Part shown: piece by piece, positions 8,780 to 19,231 of the stretch
Position numbering within the stretch: the first letter of the stretch is position 1
Layout of the letters: every line of letters begins with the position of its first letter
Assembly (NCBI GenBank): GCA_947625385.1
Contig: CANQOB010000007.1
Span: 1-64,000 of the forward strand
Direction: 5' to 3'
Length of the DNA stretch: 64,000 nt
From: an uncultured Clostridia bacterium
GTDB lineage: Bacteria; Bacillota; Clostridia; Christensenellales; Borkfalkiaceae
Program-made: the position numbers and the translations under genes
Notes under the pieces: model-generated
Seen by the model: the letters and a program-made list of their open reading frames with translations, nothing else
The model's database searches: none
What the model was told of the DNA's origin: nothing

Positions 8780-9472
8780 ATGGCAAAAGACAAGACGCCG
8801 AAAGAAGAATCGCGCTCCCGTTTTACCGGCGGTGCATTTGCGAACTTCGGCAGAAACTTCGCAGTGACGCTTGTGTCCCTCATCACCATCGGCATTGCGT
8901 ACCCCTTCATGAAGTGCTGGAAGCTGCGCTGGGAAGCCCGCAACACCTACATCGATGACAGAAGACTCATCTTTGACGGCAAGGGCGGACAGCTCCTCGG
9001 CAAATGGCTCCTCTGGGTCCTGCTCTCGATCGTCACGATCTTCATCTATGCGCTCATCCGTATGCCGCTCAACATGATTCGCTGGACGACCAAGCATACC
9101 CACTTCGAGGACAACTACGACAGCATCGTCGCCGCTTCCAAGGATAAGGACGCCGAACCCGCGTTCCCCGAATCCAAGTTCAACGGCAGCATCCTCGGGC
9201 TTTGGGGCGTCAACCTGCTCGGGAACTTCGTCACCCTCATCACGCTCTCGTTCGGGATGTACTGGGCGCACTGCTACAAGGAACGCTGGTACACAAAGCA
9301 CACCGCGTACGACGGCTGCCAGCTCGTTTTCGACGGCAAGGGGATCCAGTACTTCGGAAAGTGCTTCGTCTGGATCTTGCTTACCATCATCACGATCGGG
9401 ATCTACAGCTTCTGGCTCGCGGTCAAGGTCAAGAATTGGACGATCTCCCATACTCACATCAAAGCCGATTAA
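8780..9472 (+). CDS. DUF898/YjgN-like membrane protein
   Basis: Two repeats of FxGxGxxxFxxxLVSLITIGIAYPF / RRLIFDGKGGQLLGKWLLWVLLSIVTIFIY. Confidence 0.75.
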   Translation: MAKDKTPKEESRSRFTGGAFANFGRNFAVTLVSLITIGIAYPFMKCWKLRWEARNTYIDDRRLIFDGKGGQLLGKWLLWVLLSIVTIFIYALIRMPLNMIRWTTKHTHFEDNYDSIVAASKDKDAEPAFPESKFNGSILGLWGVNLLGNFVTLITLSFGMYWAHCYKERWYTKHTAYDGCQLVFDGKGIQYFGKCFVWILLTIITIGIYSFWLAVKVKNWTISHTHIKAD

Positions 9473-9489
9473 AGACGATCAAAACGAAA

Positions 9490-9516
9490 CATCCCGCCGA
9501 AAGCGGGATGTTTTTT
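9490..9516 (+). terminator. Rho-independent terminator
   Basis: CATCCCGC-CGAAA-GCGGGATGTTTTTT. Confidence 0.8.
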
Positions 9517-9568
9517 ACCTTGGCGGTTTTTCCGCCGATTTTTTATTGTTCTCGGGAAAAAAGCGGCG

Positions 9569-10945
9569 TCAGAACACGCACTTCTCCGCGAGGAAGGCGG
9601 CGACCTCGTCGGCATGGAGCCTGATCTGCTCCATGGTATCCCTGTCGCGCACCGTCACGGTGCCGTTTTCGAGGGTGTCGAAGTCGACGGTGATGCAGAA
9701 CGGGGTGCCGATCTCATCCTGCCTGCGGTAGCGCTTGCCGATGGAGCCCGCCTCGTCGTAGATGACGGCAAAGCGCTTTTTGAGCTTTGCGAGCAGCTCC
9801 TTCGCCTGCGGCGCGAGGTTCTTCTGCAAGGGCAAGACGGCAGCTTTGTACGCCGCGATCGCGGGGTGGAAGTGGAGGACGCTCCTCACGTCTCCGCCCT
9901 CGAGGGTCTCTTCCTCGTACGCCTCGGAGAGCACGGCGAGCATGAGGCGGTCGGCGCCGATCGAATATTCGATGACATAGGGGATATATCTCTCGCCGGA
10001 GACGGGGTCGACATAGGTGAGCGATTTGCCCGAATATTCCTGATGCCTTGTCAGGTCGAAGTCGGTGCGGTTGTGGATTCCGTTGAGCTCCTGCCAGCCC
10101 ATGGGGTAGAGATATTGGATGTCGCACGCCGCGCGCGCATAATGGGCGAGTTTGTCGTGGTCGTGGAAGCGCAAATGCTCCGGGGCGAAGCCGAGATCGA
10201 GCAGGAACTGCATCGCTTTCTCCTTGTATTCGCGGTAGTACATCTCGTCGGTGCCCGCTTTGCAGAAGAATTGGTGCTCCATCTGCTCGAATTCGATGGT
10301 GCGGAAGATGAAGTTCCCGGGCGTGATCTCGTTGCGGAACGCCTTGCCGATCTGCGCGATGCCGAAGGGCACTTTGGCGCGCGTCGTCCGCTGGACGTTC
10401 AGGAAATTGACGAATTCGCCCTGCGCCGTCTCGGGGCGCAGATAGATCTTGTTCTGGCTCTCGTCGGTGACCCCGCGCGAGGTCTCGAACATGAGGTTGA
10501 ACGTGCGGATATTCGTCCAGTCGAAGTTGCCGCAGACGGGGCACTTCACGCGGTGCTCGCGGATGTAATTTTCCATCTCCTCATTGGACATGGTGTCGGG
10601 ATTTACGCTCCCCTTGCTGTGCGCCTCGATGAGGTTGTCGGCGCGGTGGCGCGTCTTGCAGGACTTGCAGTCCATTTTGGGGTCGGAGAAGGACGTCGTG
10701 TGCCCGCTCGCCTCCCATACGCGCGAATTCATGAGAATCGCGGCGTCCAAGCCGAAGGAATTGTCGTTCTCATAGACGAAGCGCTTCCACCATGCGCGTT
10801 TGATGTTGTTTTTGATCTCCACGCCGACGGGACCGTAGTCCCACGTATTGCCCATGCCGCCGTAGATCTCGCTTCCCGCGAAGATGATGCCGCGCGCCTT
10901 GCAGAGCGCGACGAGCTTGTCCATAGTGACTGCACTGTTTGCCAT
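9569..10945 (-). CDS. glyQS: Glycine--tRNA ligase (homodimeric type)
   Basis: KARGIIFAGSEIYGGMGNTWDYGPVGVEIKNNIKRAWW, LRPETAQGEFVNF, FRNEITPGNFIFRTIEFEQME. Confidence 0.95.
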   Translation of the reverse strand: MANSAVTMDKLVALCKARGIIFAGSEIYGGMGNTWDYGPVGVEIKNNIKRAWWKRFVYENDNSFGLDAAILMNSRVWEASGHTTSFSDPKMDCKSCKTRHRADNLIEAHSKGSVNPDTMSNEEMENYIREHRVKCPVCGNFDWTNIRTFNLMFETSRGVTDESQNKIYLRPETAQGEFVNFLNVQRTTRAKVPFGIAQIGKAFRNEITPGNFIFRTIEFEQMEHQFFCKAGTDEMYYREYKEKAMQFLLDLGFAPEHLRFHDHDKLAHYARAACDIQYLYPMGWQELNGIHNRTDFDLTRHQEYSGKSLTYVDPVSGERYIPYVIEYSIGADRLMLAVLSEAYEEETLEGGDVRSVLHFHPAIAAYKAAVLPLQKNLAPQAKELLAKLKKRFAVIYDEAGSIGKRYRRQDEIGTPFCITVDFDTLENGTVTVRDRDTMEQIRLHADEVAAFLAEKCVF

Positions 10946-11021
10946 AGATGACCTCTCTGTTTTCGTTCGTGGATATTATACAATGTACGCCCCCCAACGT
11001 CAAGCGATTGAGGGCGTTCGC

Positions 11022-12053
11022 TCAAAAACAACGTTCTTTCCGCTTTTTTCTGCAATCTTCCACGCTGCCGCAGTGATAGCAGAGCTCGTTTTCGAGGGGA
11101 GCCCCGCTGCGGAACGCGTCGAGGTTTTTGACCGTTGTCTCCGCGATGTTTTCGAGCGCCTCCTCGGTGAGGAACGCCTGATGGGACGTTACGATGACGT
11201 TCGGCATGGAGATGAGCCGTGCGAGCGTGTCGTCCTCGACGATATGTCCCGAAAAATCGCGGAAGAAGAGGTCGCTCTCTTCCTCGTACACGTCGAGGCA
11301 CGCCGCGCCTACTTTGCGCGCCTTGATGCCCGCGAGGAGGGCTTCCGCGTCGATGAGCGCCCCGCGCGAAGTGTTGAGCAGGATCACTCCCTTCTTGCAG
11401 CGGTCGATGGCGTTCCCGTCGATGATGTGGAAGGTCTCCTCCGAGAGGGGGCAGTGCAGGGAGATGACGTCGCTGCGGGAAAAGAGTTCATTCAGGGAGA
11501 CGTATTCGATGCCGCAGTCCTCTGCGGGATATTTGTCGTAGGCGATGACGTGCATCCCGAACCCGCGGCAGATCTCGATGAACACTTTGCCGATCTTTCC
11601 CGTCCCGATGACGCCCGCAGTCTTACCGTGCAGGTCGAAGCCCGTCAGCCCCGAAAGGGAGAAATTGAATTCCCGCGTGCGGTTATACGCCTTATGGATG
11701 CGGCGGACGGAGGTGAGAAGAAGCGCCATCGTGTGTTCCGCGACGGCGTAAGGGGAATAGGCGGGCACGCGCAGAACATGGACTTTCCCGAAACAGGCGG
11801 AAAGGTCCACATTGTTGTAGCCCGCACAGCGCAGCGCGATGACGCGCACCCCGAGCGCATACAGCTTTTCGACGACGGGGGCGGACAGATCGTCGTTCAC
11901 GAAGGCGCAGACGCCTTCGCAGCCGCTTGCGAGATCGGCGGTATCGGCGCCGAGTTTCGTCTCATAATATTTGATGCCGATGCCGTAACGGGTGCAGAAT
12001 TTGTCGAAAGAGGGTCGGTCATAGTCTTTTGCATCGAAAAACGCAATGTTCAT
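11022..12053 (-). CDS. D-lactate dehydrogenase / D-2-hydroxyacid dehydrogenase
   Basis: VIALRCAGYNNVDL, GVIGTGKIGKVFIEICRGFGM, SRGALIDAEALL, TSHQAFLTEEAL. Confidence 0.9.
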   Translation of the reverse strand: MNIAFFDAKDYDRPSFDKFCTRYGIGIKYYETKLGADTADLASGCEGVCAFVNDDLSAPVVEKLYALGVRVIALRCAGYNNVDLSACFGKVHVLRVPAYSPYAVAEHTMALLLTSVRRIHKAYNRTREFNFSLSGLTGFDLHGKTAGVIGTGKIGKVFIEICRGFGMHVIAYDKYPAEDCGIEYVSLNELFSRSDVISLHCPLSEETFHIIDGNAIDRCKKGVILLNTSRGALIDAEALLAGIKARKVGAACLDVYEEESDLFFRDFSGHIVEDDTLARLISMPNVIVTSHQAFLTEEALENIAETTVKNLDAFRSGAPLENELCYHCGSVEDCRKKRKERCF

Positions 12054-12075
12054 AGCAGGCTCCTTATGTAGGCGC

Positions 12076-12924
12076 TTAAATGCGCAGCGCCTTGAAGAGG
12101 GCGGTTGCTCCCAGCGTCGCGGCGCCGAAGAGCAAAAACCACTTCAAAAATTTCAAAGCGAGAATCTCGGGGAAGAGCAGGGAGAGCGCAAAGACCGCGC
12201 CCGCACAAGCGCCTCCGACGGGGAGATGCAAGAGCCGCTTCCACCGCTTTTCTGGCGCGCGGTAGTTGAGCAGGGAGACAAAGGGGAGGAACACCGCCCC
12301 GCCGGCGAGCAGCGCGCACATTTCGAGGTATTCTTTTTCGGGATAGAAGAACGCAAAGACGATGGCGACGATCGCCATTCCCATGAGGAAATAAAAGCGC
12401 AGGCGGTAGGCATGCCCGAAGATGAGCTGCCAGAAGAGGGCGATCGCCGTGCCCAAAAGGAACCCCGCCAAAAGGTCGGTGGGGTAATGCACGCCGAAAT
12501 ACAGCCGCGAGCAGACGATGCCCGCAACGAGAAGGGGCGAGAGCGCCCACAGCCACGCCTTTTTCGCCCGCATGGAGACGGCGAGCAGCGCGGAAGTCGT
12601 CGACTGCGCATGCCCGCTCGGGAAGGAGAGCGCGTCCCCCAGCCCGCGCGTGGAAAAGATGGGCGTATCCACATCGAGGCGGGTGACGACGCCCGCCGCG
12701 TACGGACGGGGACGCGCGATCGCCGTTTTGAGGAGACTGTTGACCGCGCAGGAGGAGACGGCGGTAAAAAGGAGCTGTTCGCCCGCCTCCGTCCACAGCC
12801 AATACAGCACGATGACGGCGCCTGCGACGACCACCCCCTCCCCGAGCGTGGAAAACACGCCGAACAGCACGGTGAGAGCGTCGCAGCGGATCGATTGAAA
12901 AAATTCGAGAATCGCCTGTTCCAT
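12076..12924 (-). CDS. PAP2-family membrane phosphatase
   Basis: KTAIARPRPY...SFPSGHAQSTTSAL...RLYFGVHYPTDLLAGF. Confidence 0.85.
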   Translation of the reverse strand: MEQAILEFFQSIRCDALTVLFGVFSTLGEGVVVAGAVIVLYWLWTEAGEQLLFTAVSSCAVNSLLKTAIARPRPYAAGVVTRLDVDTPIFSTRGLGDALSFPSGHAQSTTSALLAVSMRAKKAWLWALSPLLVAGIVCSRLYFGVHYPTDLLAGFLLGTAIALFWQLIFGHAYRLRFYFLMGMAIVAIVFAFFYPEKEYLEMCALLAGGAVFLPFVSLLNYRAPEKRWKRLLHLPVGGACAGAVFALSLLFPEILALKFLKWFLLFGAATLGATALFKALRI

Positions 12925-13041
12925 ACTCGTTATTATATCATATTTTCCAAAAAAACACCTCGAAAAACTATCATTTTCCGAAAGAATATGGTATAATTAG
13001 TTTGGTATACTTTCGAAATAACAATGTAAGAGGCGACCGAC

Positions 13042-14664
13042 ATGGCGGAAGCGGAAAATTTCATCCAGCAGATCATCGACGAGGACTTGGCGGCAGGCAG
13101 GGTGACGGCTGTCCAGACCCGGTTCCCGCCCGAACCCAACGGATATCTGCACATCGGGCACGCAAAGAGCATGTATGTCAACTTCGGCACCGCATTGAAG
13201 TACGGCGGGAAGTGCAACCTGTTCTTTGACGATACCAATCCCTCCAAAGAAAAGACGGAATACGTGGACGCTATCCGCCGCGACATCCGCTGGCTGGGCT
13301 ATCAATGGGAAAAAGAGGTATATGCCTCCGATTTCTTCCCCGTCATCTACGACTATGCGGAGCGGCTCATCAGGGAGGGCAAGGCGTTCGTTTGCGACCT
13401 TTCGGCGGAGGAGATCAAAAAGACGCGGGGAACGCTCACGGAGCCGGGGCAAAACAGCCCGTACAGAGACCGCACGCCGGAGGAAAATCTTCGGCTCTTC
13501 CGCGAGATGCGGGACGGCAAATACGCCGACGGGGAGAAGTGCCTGCGCGCGAAGATCGACATGGCGTCCCCCAACATCAACCTCCGCGACCCCGTCATCT
13601 ACCGCATTTTGCATGAGACGCATCACCGCACGGGGGATGCGTGGTGCATCTATCCCATGTATGACTATGCGCATCCCATCTGCGACTATTTGCAAGGGGT
13701 GACGCATTCCCTCTGCACCCTCGAATTCGAAGATCACCGCCCGCTGTACGACTGGGTGGGCGTCACGCTCGGATTTGCCCCCAAGCCGCGGCAGATCGAA
13801 TTTGCGCGGCTCAACCTCACCAACCTCGTCATGAGCAAACGCTATCTCAAAAAGCTGGTGGAAGAGGGGTCCGTGCACGGCTGGGACGACCCGCGCATGC
13901 CCACGCTCGCAGGGCTGCGCAACCGCGGCATCCCCGCGGGCGCCGTCCTCGATTTCTGCGCCCGCGCCGGCGTGACGAAGGCGAATTCGGAATGCGAGAT
14001 CGGCTATTTCGAAGCGGTCGTGCGGGATTGGCTGAACAGCCGCGCGCCGCGCGCGATGGCGGTCGTCGACCCTGTCAAGCTCACGATCGTCAATTACGAG
14101 GGGGAGGAGGACGTAGAGTTCGAGATCAACCAGCTCGACGAAAGCGCGGGCGTGCGCAAGATCGCGTTCGGCAAGACGCTCTATATCGAGCGCGGGGATT
14201 TTTCTCTCGACCCGCCGCCCAAATACCACCGTCTCAAACTCGGCGGCTATGCGCGCCTGAAAAGCGCGTACATCATCCGCGCGGACGAAGCCGTGACGGA
14301 CGCCGAAGGCAGGGTCGTCGAGGTCAAGTGCACCTATTTTCCCGAGAGCCGCAGCGGGTCGGATACGAGCGGAATCAAGGCGAAGGGCGTGCTGCATTGG
14401 GTGAACGCCGCGACCTGCGTGGACGCCGTCCTCAAACAGTACGACCATCTTCTGCGCGATGCGGACTATGCGGGACAGGATTTTTCCGAGCGCATCGTCC
14501 TCGACAGCGAGCACTTCTTCTCCGCCAAGGCGGAGCCCTATCTTGCGCAGCATCCCGAGACGGCGTTCCAGCTCATGCGCACGGGCTACTATAAGACGTG
14601 CTTCGAGGACGGAAAGCTCGTGCTCTCGGAGATCGTCTCGCTGAAAGATAACTATAATAAATAA
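13042..14664 (+). CDS. glnS: Glutamine--tRNA ligase
   Basis: RFPPEPNGYLHIGHAKSMYVNFGTA...CNLFFDDTNPSKEK...LVMSKRYLKKLV. Confidence 0.95.
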   Translation: MAEAENFIQQIIDEDLAAGRVTAVQTRFPPEPNGYLHIGHAKSMYVNFGTALKYGGKCNLFFDDTNPSKEKTEYVDAIRRDIRWLGYQWEKEVYASDFFPVIYDYAERLIREGKAFVCDLSAEEIKKTRGTLTEPGQNSPYRDRTPEENLRLFREMRDGKYADGEKCLRAKIDMASPNINLRDPVIYRILHETHHRTGDAWCIYPMYDYAHPICDYLQGVTHSLCTLEFEDHRPLYDWVGVTLGFAPKPRQIEFARLNLTNLVMSKRYLKKLVEEGSVHGWDDPRMPTLAGLRNRGIPAGAVLDFCARAGVTKANSECEIGYFEAVVRDWLNSRAPRAMAVVDPVKLTIVNYEGEEDVEFEINQLDESAGVRKIAFGKTLYIERGDFSLDPPPKYHRLKLGGYARLKSAYIIRADEAVTDAEGRVVEVKCTYFPESRSGSDTSGIKAKGVLHWVNAATCVDAVLKQYDHLLRDADYAGQDFSERIVLDSEHFFSAKAEPYLAQHPETAFQLMRTGYYKTCFEDGKLVLSEIVSLKDNYNK

Positions 14665-14684
14665 TCGAAAGGGGAGAGTACGCG

Positions 14685-15752
14685 ATGTTGAACGGCAACT
14701 TACTCATATCGGGCGAGGCGACGATGACGATCGTCATCGTCTGCGTCACTGTGTTCGCGGTCGCCTCCATACTGTACGGACTGTTCCGTAAATTTTCCCA
14801 GATGGGCTGGCTCCCGTGGCAGCTCCCCATCATCTTTGCGCTGTCCTTTCTCACCGAACTCGTGCCCGCCATGGAGAACGGATACCTGCGCTATGCGATC
14901 TGCGTGGGAATCTTTCTCGCCGGGACGGCGCTCGTGTTCGGGACGGGCGCGGTCATCCGCTATTTCATGCACGCGAAAATGCGCCCGGCGCTGCTCATTT
15001 GGCGTTTTTTCGACAGGTTGCTGGGCGTTGTGACCGCGCTCCTCGGGTATGCCGTGATTCTGCTCTCGGTGGGCGGACTCGCCCTCTCTTTCCTCTCGAA
15101 CGTGCTGCCTGACCTCTTGGGCTCGCTCCCTCTGCCCGATCTGCCGATCGTTGACTGGGTGCTCGCGCATGCGCTCGATTTCTTCGTCGTCACGATCTTC
15201 GCGTGCAGCATTCAGGCGGGGTACCGCATCGGGATGGGGCGGGCGATTCTCTATGGCATCATGTTCGTTCTGACCGCGGGCTCCTTCTTCGCCGCCGCCT
15301 ATCTGACGGGCTTCGTCTCGCCCTTCCGCAAAGCTGCGGGCGTCATCGCGCGCGGGTTCCCCAACCTGACGCCTTCTGTCGCCTCGCTCATCGGATTCAG
15401 CATCACGACCCTCATTCTGTTCATCATCTTTTTCGCCGTCTCCTGTCTGATCGGGTTCCTCCTGAACAAGCTTTTGCGCCGCATCCGCTATGTGCACTTG
15501 CTCGGAATCGTAGACGGCATCCTGTTCTCCCTCGTCTTTTTCGCGCTCATGTGCGCGCTGGCGGCGGGCGTGCAGTACCTTGCGTACTACATCGCGCACT
15601 GCGACCTGTCTGCGCTGGGCGAGCTCGGAAACGCGCTCCCGCTCGATACGGTGCGGGAATGGGCGCTCCGCGTCGAAGCGTTCATGGCGGGCGCGCCGTT
15701 TGCCCGTCTGCTCTATGAGACCAACCCGCTGATTCTGCTCTTGCCCGTATGA
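14685..15752 (+). CDS. Polytopic membrane protein, CvpA-like
   Basis: Multiple hydrophobic segments; weak CvpA-like second half. Confidence 0.5.
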   Translation: MLNGNLLISGEATMTIVIVCVTVFAVASILYGLFRKFSQMGWLPWQLPIIFALSFLTELVPAMENGYLRYAICVGIFLAGTALVFGTGAVIRYFMHAKMRPALLIWRFFDRLLGVVTALLGYAVILLSVGGLALSFLSNVLPDLLGSLPLPDLPIVDWVLAHALDFFVVTIFACSIQAGYRIGMGRAILYGIMFVLTAGSFFAAAYLTGFVSPFRKAAGVIARGFPNLTPSVASLIGFSITTLILFIIFFAVSCLIGFLLNKLLRRIRYVHLLGIVDGILFSLVFFALMCALAAGVQYLAYYIAHCDLSALGELGNALPLDTVREWALRVEAFMAGAPFARLLYETNPLILLLPV

Positions 15753-15786
15753 TTTTCGGCGTTCGCAGCATACTTTTTGGCAGGAT

Positions 15787-16143
15787 ATGCTGGACGAACT
15801 CTCTCAAAATCTGCTCTGCGCGCTCTCCCAAGCGATGCCCTCCGACGGGTTCAACGTCGTAGAAGAAAGCGAGCTCTCCGAAACGGGTCTTTCCGGCGAA
15901 GAGCTCTTCCGCGCGATGTCCGAACTCGAAGCGCAGGGGCTTTTGGAAGTGCGCTATGCGGAGGGCGGCGCATACTGTCTCCGCCTTCTTCCCGCCTCTC
16001 GCGGCTACATCGAGCGCGAGCGCAGGTCGGACGATGAGGCGCGGAAAAAGGAGAAACTCTGTTTTCTCTTTTCGATGCTCGGCGCCTTTGTCGGCGGATT
16101 GCTCTCGGGCGGGCTCGTCCTTGCGATTTCCCTCTTGGTGTGA
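15787..16143 (+). CDS. Small predicted winged-helix-like protein with C-terminal TM segment
   Basis: Helical N-terminus (GEELFRAMSELEAQGLLEVRY) and C-terminal FLFSMLGAFVGGLLSGGLVLAISLLV. Confidence 0.55.
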   Translation: MLDELSQNLLCALSQAMPSDGFNVVEESELSETGLSGEELFRAMSELEAQGLLEVRYAEGGAYCLRLLPASRGYIERERRSDDEARKKEKLCFLFSMLGAFVGGLLSGGLVLAISLLV

Positions 16144-16144
16144 C

Positions 16145-16513
16145 ATGGACGAACGGCTTTCCAAACGGGAGAACGCGGTCATGGGTGCCGTGTTTTCGCT
16201 CTCACAGGGGAAGCAGCGCTTTCTCGTCTCCCCCTATGAGATTCTTGCCTTGCTCCCCGCAAAGAGCAAGTTCGACGAAGAGACGCTGGAACGCGTTTTG
16301 CGCTCTTTGGAGCTCGACGGATATTTCGAGCTCGTCTTTTCCGACCGCAAAGGGGAGAAAACGTATTGCATCCTCATGCGGGAGGAGGGGCTCGCTTTCA
16401 AGCGTTCGGATATCCGCCGCAAACGCACCCTCGCTCTCCGCCTTCTCTATGCCGCCGTGTGCGGACTCCTCTCCGCCGCGATCGGACTTCTTTTGAAGCT
16501 TCTTCTTGCATAA
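16145..16513 (+). CDS. Small predicted winged-helix-like protein with C-terminal TM segment (tandem relative of the upstream gene)
   Basis: ATG at 16145; FDEETLERVLRSLELDGYFELVF and LLYAAVCGLLSAAIGLLLKLLLA. Confidence 0.55.
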   Translation: MDERLSKRENAVMGAVFSLSQGKQRFLVSPYEILALLPAKSKFDEETLERVLRSLELDGYFELVFSDRKGEKTYCILMREEGLAFKRSDIRRKRTLALRLLYAAVCGLLSAAIGLLLKLLLA

Positions 16514-16583
16514 ACCGCCGCAAACGCTTGACTTTCGTTGGGCGTTTGTGTTACAATAAAACAAATGTTTGCGAGGTGTTCCG

Positions 16584-18545
16584 TTGGAGCATGTACCGTT
16601 CAAACTTCATGCGCCTTTTTCTCCGACGGGAGATCAGCCGGAGGCGATTCGCGCTCTGACGGAAGGCGTTTCAGACGGCGTCCGCGCGCAGGTGCTCGTG
16701 GGCGTGACGGGCAGCGGCAAGACGTTCACGATGGCGAACATCATCCGAAACGTGGGGAGACCCGCCCTTGTCATCGCGCACAACAAGACGCTTGCGGCAC
16801 AGCTCTGTAACGAATTGCGCGCGTTCTTTCCCGAGAACCGCGTCGAATACTTCGTCTCCTATTACGATTATTACCAGCCCGAGAGCTACATCCCGTCGAC
16901 GGACACCTATATCGAAAAGGACATGTCCGTCAACGACGAGATCGACAAGCTCCGGAATGCCGCGACCTGTTCGCTCGGCGAGCGGGACGACGTCATCGTG
17001 GTCTCTTCCGTCTCCTGCATCTACGGGCTCGGCGCGCCCGAGGAATTTTTCCGCCTCGGCGTATCCCTTCGCCCGGGACAAGCCATGGAGCGCAACGAGC
17101 TGCTCGCGCGCCTCGTGGATATCCAATATTCCCGCAACGACATGGACTTCAAGCGCTCCACCTTCCGCGTGCGGGGGGACGTCGTGGAGATCTTTCCCGC
17201 GTCCAATTCCGAAGTCGCTCTCCGCGTGGAGTTCTTCGGCGACGAGATCGACCGAATCTGCGAGGAGGACGTCGTCACCGGGAAGATTCTCTCCGAACTC
17301 AAACACGCCGTGGTATTCCCCGCGAGCCACTATGCGGTGGGGAGCGAAAAGCTCGCACAGGCGCTCGCGATGATCGAACAGGATTTAGAGGGCGAAGTCA
17401 AGGCGTTCGAGAGGGCGGGAAAGCTGCTCGAAGCGCAGCGCCTCCGCCAGCGCACAGAGCATGACCTCGAAATGATGCGGGAGATCGGATACTGTTCGGG
17501 AATCGAAAACTATTCCCGCTATTTCGACGGCAGAAGCCCCGGGCAGCCTTCGTTCACGCTGCTCGACTATTTTCCCGAAAATTTCCTCGTCTTTATCGAC
17601 GAGAGCCACATGACCGTTCCGCAGATCCGCGCCATGTACAACGGCGACCGGGCGAGGAAGATCAATCTCGTCGAATACGGGTTCCGCATGCAGTCCGCAT
17701 ACGACAACCGTCCGCTCACCTTCGAGGAGTTCGACGAGCGCGTGCCGCAGGTCATCTTCGTCTCTGCGACGCCCGCGCCCTACGAACTCTCCGTCGCGGG
17801 CAATGTCGTCGAACAGCTCATCCGCCCCACGGGGCTTTTGGATCCGCCCGTCACGGTCAAACCGACGCGCGGACAGATCGACGATCTCCTCTTCGAGGTG
17901 CGCGAGACGGTCAAGAGCGGCGGAAGGGTCCTCGTGACGACGCTCACCAAGCGCATGGCGGAGAGCCTCACCGACTATTTGAAGGAAGCGGGCGTCAAAG
18001 TCCGCTATATGCATTCGGATATCGATACGCTCGAACGCATCGAGATCGTGGACGGACTGCGGGCGGGCACATTCGACGTGCTCTGCGGCATCAACCTTCT
18101 GCGCGAGGGGCTCGATTTGCCCGAGGTCAAGCTGGTCGCCATTCTCGATGCGGACAAGGAGGGCTTTTTGCGCAGCGAGACCTCCCTCGTGCAGACGATC
18201 GGCAGAGCCGCGCGCAACGCGGAGGGGCGGGTCATCATGTACGCGGACGAAATGACGGGCAGCATGGAGCGCGCGATCGGGGAGACGAACCGCCGCCGCG
18301 CCAAACAGCAGGCGTACAACGAGGCGCACGGAATCGTGCCCAAAACCATCGTCAAAGAGATCAAATCGACGATCTCGATCACGGGCAAGGCGAAGAAGGC
18401 GACGGAGATCGCCCGCCAAGACATCCCCGACGAGATCGAGAAACTCAAAACTCTCATGCGCATCGCGGCGAATGCGCTCGACTATGAGCGCGCGATCGAG
18501 ATTCGCGAGACGATCAACGAATTGCGCAAGCGGCTGCGGAAATGA
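16584..18545 (+). CDS. uvrB: Excinuclease ABC subunit B
   Basis: [46 protein letters not shown]-terminal UVR motif; TTG start with GAGGTG ribosome-binding site (ORF track begins 16569). Confidence 0.95.
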   Translation: MEHVPFKLHAPFSPTGDQPEAIRALTEGVSDGVRAQVLVGVTGSGKTFTMANIIRNVGRPALVIAHNKTLAAQLCNELRAFFPENRVEYFVSYYDYYQPESYIPSTDTYIEKDMSVNDEIDKLRNAATCSLGERDDVIVVSSVSCIYGLGAPEEFFRLGVSLRPGQAMERNELLARLVDIQYSRNDMDFKRSTFRVRGDVVEIFPASNSEVALRVEFFGDEIDRICEEDVVTGKILSELKHAVVFPASHYAVGSEKLAQALAMIEQDLEGEVKAFERAGKLLEAQRLRQRTEHDLEMMREIGYCSGIENYSRYFDGRSPGQPSFTLLDYFPENFLVFIDESHMTVPQIRAMYNGDRARKINLVEYGFRMQSAYDNRPLTFEEFDERVPQVIFVSATPAPYELSVAGNVVEQLIRPTGLLDPPVTVKPTRGQIDDLLFEVRETVKSGGRVLVTTLTKRMAESLTDYLKEAGVKVRYMHSDIDTLERIEIVDGLRAGTFDVLCGINLLREGLDLPEVKLVAILDADKEGFLRSETSLVQTIGRAARNAEGRVIMYADEMTGSMERAIGETNRRRAKQQAYNEAHGIVPKTIVKEIKSTISITGKAKKATEIARQDIPDEIEKLKTLMRIAANALDYERAIEIRETINELRKRLRK

Positions 18546-18570
18546 CCGCCGCGCTTGCAGGAGGAAAAAG

Positions 18571-19176
18571 ATGAGAATCGCAGTGGATATCGACGATACC
18601 CTCAACGTGGTCGACCGCGTCGGCCGCGCCGGCGCCTATATCGAGCGGAACAACCTGCCCTTCAAGCTCGTCAACGACCGCTCCTGCGCCTTTGCGGAGA
18701 CCTTCGACTGGTCGTACGAGGACGTGCTCAAATTCGTGCGCGAGGGCGGCATCGTCGCCTTTACGGACGCCGAGGCGCGCAAATGGGCGAAGGAGGTCCT
18801 CGAAGGGTGGAGAAAGGAGGGACACGAGGTCATTATCATCACCGCGCGCCTGAAAGAGTGGTTCGGAAACCCCGAAAAGGTCTCCCGCGATTGGCTGGAA
18901 AAGCGGCATATCCCCTATGACGACCTCGTCGCCGAGATTCCCTTCGGCGAGAAGGGGAGCTATTGCGCCGGGCACGGAATCGATATCTTGGTGGACGACA
19001 ACATCGAAGCATGTCTCAATGCGCAGGCAAACGGCGTGCGCGCCGTCCTCGCGGTGGGGCGGCACAACATCGACCGCGCGAAGGAGATTCGCTACGGCGG
19101 CGCGAACTGGAAACAGATCGACGCGGCGGTGCGGCACATCATCAAGCTGACGGAAGCCGCGGGACTTGATACATAG
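18571..19176 (+). CDS. HAD-family 5' nucleotidase-like protein
   Basis: MRIAVDIDDTLN, EVIIITARLKEW, DILVDDNIEACLNA; GGAGGAAAAAG ribosome-binding site. Confidence 0.75.
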   Translation: MRIAVDIDDTLNVVDRVGRAGAYIERNNLPFKLVNDRSCAFAETFDWSYEDVLKFVREGGIVAFTDAEARKWAKEVLEGWRKEGHEVIIITARLKEWFGNPEKVSRDWLEKRHIPYDDLVAEIPFGEKGSYCAGHGIDILVDDNIEACLNAQANGVRAVLAVGRHNIDRAKEIRYGGANWKQIDAAVRHIIKLTEAAGLDT

Positions 19177-19231
19177 AGGAAACAGACCGCAGTCCGCGGC
19201 AAGACGCCGCGGCTAAGGCGGCCGGCAGGAT

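Noticed and set aside
9614-10951. 445-aa plus-strand ORF
   Set aside because: Antisense of glyQS.
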